A DNA stretch of 8,071 nt from Clostridiales bacterium. Its GTDB lineage: Bacteria > Bacillota > Clostridia > Lachnospirales > JAITVM01. The notes beneath the pieces are model-generated. The model was given only the letters and a program-made list of their open reading frames with translations. It did no database searches and had not been told where the DNA came from. Position 1 is the first letter of the stretch, and the number at the start of each line of letters is the position of its first letter. Made by a program: the position numbers and the translations under genes. Below, one piece after another: positions 5,669 to 8,071 of the stretch. The DNA lies in assembly GCA_031285815.1 (NCBI GenBank), contig JAITVM010000187.1, positions 1 through 8,071 of the forward strand, in the 5' to 3' direction.

Positions 5669-7255
5669 ATGAAAAAATTTATTGCTTTAATACTTGGTTT
5701 AACACTAGTTACGTCCAGCTTCACAGCATGTGCAAGCGGAAATAGCGCCAGTAGCCCTACTGAAGCCGGAGAGGGCCAAGCCGCTGTTACTGATAACGGC
5801 AGCGAGGTAGTTTTTACATTCGCAGGGCCAAATAATATCACTCAATGGGACCCGCAAAATGAGAACAAGACCAACGCATATATGCTTTCTAAATTGTACT
5901 ATAATACACTTGTGAACCCTTATGGCGAAGGCGGCGCTATTGGCCCTGAGCTGGCTACAGAATGGGAAGTTTCTGAAGACGGGAAATCCTGGACGTTTAA
6001 ACTGCGTGAAGGGGTTAAATTCCATAATGGCGAAGTGTTCGACTCATCATCTGTAGAAGCAACACTTATGCGCCTACATGACAATGACACTTTGGTGCAA
6101 GCCGCATTCTGGCCACTGCTCGAAGGTGTCGATGCCGTTGACGAATATACAGTAACAATTAAATTAACAGAGCCTTGGGGCGCCCTTTTGTCCCAATTAG
6201 TTGATACACCTATGCTTCCACCTAAAATGTTAGCCGAAAAAGGCGACGCAATGTTTGAATTTAACGATACAAATAAAATCGTTGGGACCGGCCCTTGGGT
6301 TTGTGATAAATGGACCCCTGGCCAGGATGCTGAATTTGTAAGAAATGAAGAATATTGGGGCTGGGGCGATGACAAGTCCAATGTTGACAGGATCATCTAC
6401 AAACCGATCATTGAAGATACGACCCGTGTTTCAGGTATTCAAACCGGCGACCTTGACATGATAGACGCAGTTCCGGTTGAACAAGCCGACATGCTTGAAA
6501 CTGTTGATGGTATTAAAGTCGAGAAAATCCTTGGCTCCGCTATAGTCCATCTTGGTTTTAGGACAGCGGACAACAGGATATTCGGCGACATAAATGCCCG
6601 CCAAGCTGTTAACCATGCTATCAACCGCGAGTTAATCGTAAGCTCTATTGCAGGCGGCGGAAAAGCAAGCTCATGGCCTTGCCCTGAAGGGGTATTGGGT
6701 TTTGACCCTACATCGCCCGTTCCAGAGTATAGTGTTGAGTTAGCAAAAGAGCTTTTAGGCAAAACAAGCTATAACGGCGAACCTATTTCGTTTATTGCTC
6801 CGACAGGGGTTTTCGCACGTAACAAAGAAGTTGCACAGGCACTGCTGGCAATGTTAACTGAAGCTGGGTTTAACGTTAACCTTGAAATTATGGAAAATGC
6901 CGCATTTCAGGACCGCAGGGCATCTGGCGATTATGACCTTTACCTTCAGCGTTACCCTTATCCAAGCGGCGACCCGGACAGTGTAGTAACACAGCGCTGG
7001 TTAAATGACGCCCATAAATCAGGCTATGTCAATGAAGAGCTAAACGCCAAAATACTTGAGGCTAAAAGTGAATCTGACCCTGCTAAACGCGAACAGCTCT
7101 TAAAAGAAATGTTTGCAATAGAGTGGGCAGAGATGGCCCCACATATGTCGCTTTATCAGCAAGTAACTACAGTTGCTTATGGTAGCGATATAACAGGGCT
7201 GAGGTTGCGGATAGATAATGTTTTTGACTATTCAAGAGTGTCTAAGGGCGCATAA
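5669..7255 (+). CDS. ABC transporter solute-binding lipoprotein, family 5 (peptide/nickel/oligosaccharide type)
   Basis: This 528-residue protein is the extracellular substrate-capturing subunit of a Dpp/Opp-type importer. It begins with a lipoprotein signal: MKK, a hydrophobic stretch (4-15) and a lipobox-like FTAC with Cys21 as the lipidation site, followed by a Ser/Gly-rich linker. The mature part carries family-5 landmarks: WDPQNENKTNAYMLSKLYYNTLV, LATEWEVSEDGKSWTFKLREGVKFHNGE, IVGTGPWVCDKW, DINARQAVNHAINRELI and a C-terminal DPAKREQLLKEMF region. The start was set at the ATG at 5669 because GAGGTGAT (5657-5664) precedes it and the signal peptide begins there; an in-frame TTG at 5588 overlaps the gudD end and has no role. 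It lies 65 bases after gudD and 98 before the permease gene. The ligand is unknown: the family binds peptides, nickel chelates, opines and sugars, and the context suggests glucarate or a glucarate-yielding compound. Confidence 0.93.
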   Translation: MKKFIALILGLTLVTSSFTACASGNSASSPTEAGEGQAAVTDNGSEVVFTFAGPNNITQWDPQNENKTNAYMLSKLYYNTLVNPYGEGGAIGPELATEWEVSEDGKSWTFKLREGVKFHNGEVFDSSSVEATLMRLHDNDTLVQAAFWPLLEGVDAVDEYTVTIKLTEPWGALLSQLVDTPMLPPKMLAEKGDAMFEFNDTNKIVGTGPWVCDKWTPGQDAEFVRNEEYWGWGDDKSNVDRIIYKPIIEDTTRVSGIQTGDLDMIDAVPVEQADMLETVDGIKVEKILGSAIVHLGFRTADNRIFGDINARQAVNHAINRELIVSSIAGGGKASSWPCPEGVLGFDPTSPVPEYSVELAKELLGKTSYNGEPISFIAPTGVFARNKEVAQALLAMLTEAGFNVNLEIMENAAFQDRRASGDYDLYLQRYPYPSGDPDSVVTQRWLNDAHKSGYVNEELNAKILEAKSESDPAKREQLLKEMFAIEWAEMAPHMSLYQQVTTVAYGSDITGLRLRIDNVFDYSRVSKGA

Positions 7256-7277
7256 TTTAATAATGTTCCGGGCTGAA

Positions 7278-7309
7278 AACTTACAGGGCGGGCCAGCCCG
7301 CCCTAAGTT
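7278..7309 (+). promoter_or_regulatory. GC-rich intercistronic hairpin without a T-tract
   Basis: AGGGCGGGC (7285-7293) and GCCCGCCCT (7296-7304) are perfect complements separated by CA, with further outer pairing AACTT (7278-7282) to AAGTT (7305-7309) past a two-base bulge. Because no run of Ts follows, it is unlikely to be a full intrinsic terminator. Its place between the binding-protein and permease genes fits an mRNA-stabilising or partially attenuating element that keeps the binding protein in excess, as known for other ABC operons; that role is inferred. Confidence 0.65.
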
Positions 7310-7353
7310 ATCACAAAGCCGCTCAAATACCCATGTAAGGGAGGTTTGACAGA

Positions 7354-8071
7354 GTGCAATTGTTGAAATATATATTAAAAAGGCTGGGTTATACCATAGT
7401 CGTGCTGTTTGGTGTATCCGTCCTTACTTTTTCCTTGTTGCAACTGACACCTGGGTCACCTGCCCAGCTTATGCTTTCTGACGGCGCTACTGAAGAACAG
7501 ATACGTGCCAAGGAAATAGAAATGGGGCTTGACAAGCCTTTAATAACTCAATATGTAAATTATATATCAGGCGTTGTGAGGGGGGATTTAGGCGAATCAT
7601 TTTTCTACAATATGCCCAATTCAACACTTATAATGCAGAGGCTCCCGGCTACGGGGTATTTAACCGTTGTCGCAATGATTATAGCCCTCGTGATTAGCAT
7701 ACCGCTCGGGGTAATAGCCGGTGTCAAACGTGGGACCGTTGTGGATTTAATCGCAATGGTGTTTGCTTTGTTGGGGCAATCAATATCAGGTGTAGTTTTA
7801 GGCCTTGTCTTTATCTTAATATTCGCGGTTAATTTAGGCTTGCTTCCAGCCATGGGTTATGGCGGGCTGGCGTTCGTTATAATGCCGGCTACATCACTGG
7901 CTATGCAAATGGCGGCGCTGCTCACGAGGATGCTACGTTCCGGAATGGTTGACGTTTTGCAAGAGGATTATATAACCTCTACATATGCTAAGGGTATAAG
8001 CCGCGAAACAATCATTATGAAATATGCCCTAAGAAACGCAATATTGCCGGTCATCACCGTTATAGGCCTTC
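7354..8071 (+). CDS. ABC transporter permease, DppB/OppB type, truncated by right window edge
   Basis: The first 239 residues of an inner-membrane subunit of a peptide/nickel-class importer are visible; family members usually run past 300 residues, so about a quarter is missing. The start is a GTG at 7354, 8 bases after the strong site AAGGGAGGT (7337-7345). The N-terminus LLKYILKRLGYTIVVLFGVSVLTFSLLQLTPGSP is the classic DppB opening with transmembrane segment 1 (about 11-31). The periplasmic-side GLDKPLITQYVNYISGVVRGDLGESF follows. Hydrophobic segments then lie near 101-123, 130-158 and 172-190, and the EAA-type loop contacting the ATPase is DYITSTYAKGISRETI with YALRNAILPV (205-233). It follows the binding-protein gene in the same direction, and a second permease and one or two ATPase genes are expected beyond the edge. 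Substrate is unknown and follows that of the binding protein. Confidence 0.93.
   Translation, partial: MQLLKYILKRLGYTIVVLFGVSVLTFSLLQLTPGSPAQLMLSDGATEEQIRAKEIEMGLDKPLITQYVNYISGVVRGDLGESFFYNMPNSTLIMQRLPATGYLTVVAMIIALVISIPLGVIAGVKRGTVVDLIAMVFALLGQSISGVVLGLVFILIFAVNLGLLPAMGYGGLAFVIMPATSLAMQMAALLTRMLRSGMVDVLQEDYITSTYAKGISRETIIMKYALRNAILPVITVIGL

Noticed and set aside
7605..7853. 82-codon minus-strand open frame in the permease region
   Set aside because: It lies opposite a clear DppB-type permease frame that runs off the right edge; it has no motif or ribosome site of its own.

Overview
The window looks like a chromosome segment from an anaerobic Firmicute of the class Clostridia. The reasons are moderate A+T content, Gram-positive style ribosome binding sites (AAGGAGG or GAGGTGAT), use of TTG and GTG starts, a lipoprotein-type binding protein and a clostridial-looking GroEL. 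This placement is inference from sequence character, not from a database match. All recognised genes are on the + strand.

Layout: (1) 2-1030 is the C-terminal 342 residues of the chaperonin GroEL, cut by the left edge and followed by an intrinsic terminator (1096-1138). (2) 1189-3099 encodes a regulator built like a PrpR/NtrC-type sigma-54 activator (PrpR_N sensor, PAS-like region, AAA+ domain, Fis-type helix-turn-helix). Nearly every catalytic and sigma-54-contacting motif of its AAA+ domain is altered. A strong terminator follows (3134-3174). (3) A probable operon starts near a candidate promoter at 3205-3232: garR (tartronate semialdehyde reductase, 3311-4192), gudD (glucarate dehydratase, 4266-5603), a family-5 solute-binding lipoprotein (5669-7255) and the first permease of a Dpp/Opp-type ABC importer (7354 to the right edge, truncated).

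How they may work together: GudD dehydrates D-glucarate to 5-keto-4-deoxy-D-glucarate. An aldolase not seen here would split that to pyruvate and tartronate semialdehyde. GarR reduces the semialdehyde to D-glycerate. The binding protein and permease would then be candidate importers for glucarate or a precursor, where the well-known enterobacterial system uses an MFS carrier. The PrpR_N regulator just upstream is the obvious candidate controller, in place of the CdaR-type regulator of enterobacteria.

The most noteworthy points are the apparently dead AAA+ domain of the regulator, the pairing of a hexarate catabolic operon with a peptide-type ABC importer, and a very GC-rich hairpin without a T-tract between the binding-protein and permease genes. 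No tRNA, rRNA, CRISPR array, insertion sequence or prophage gene was seen.
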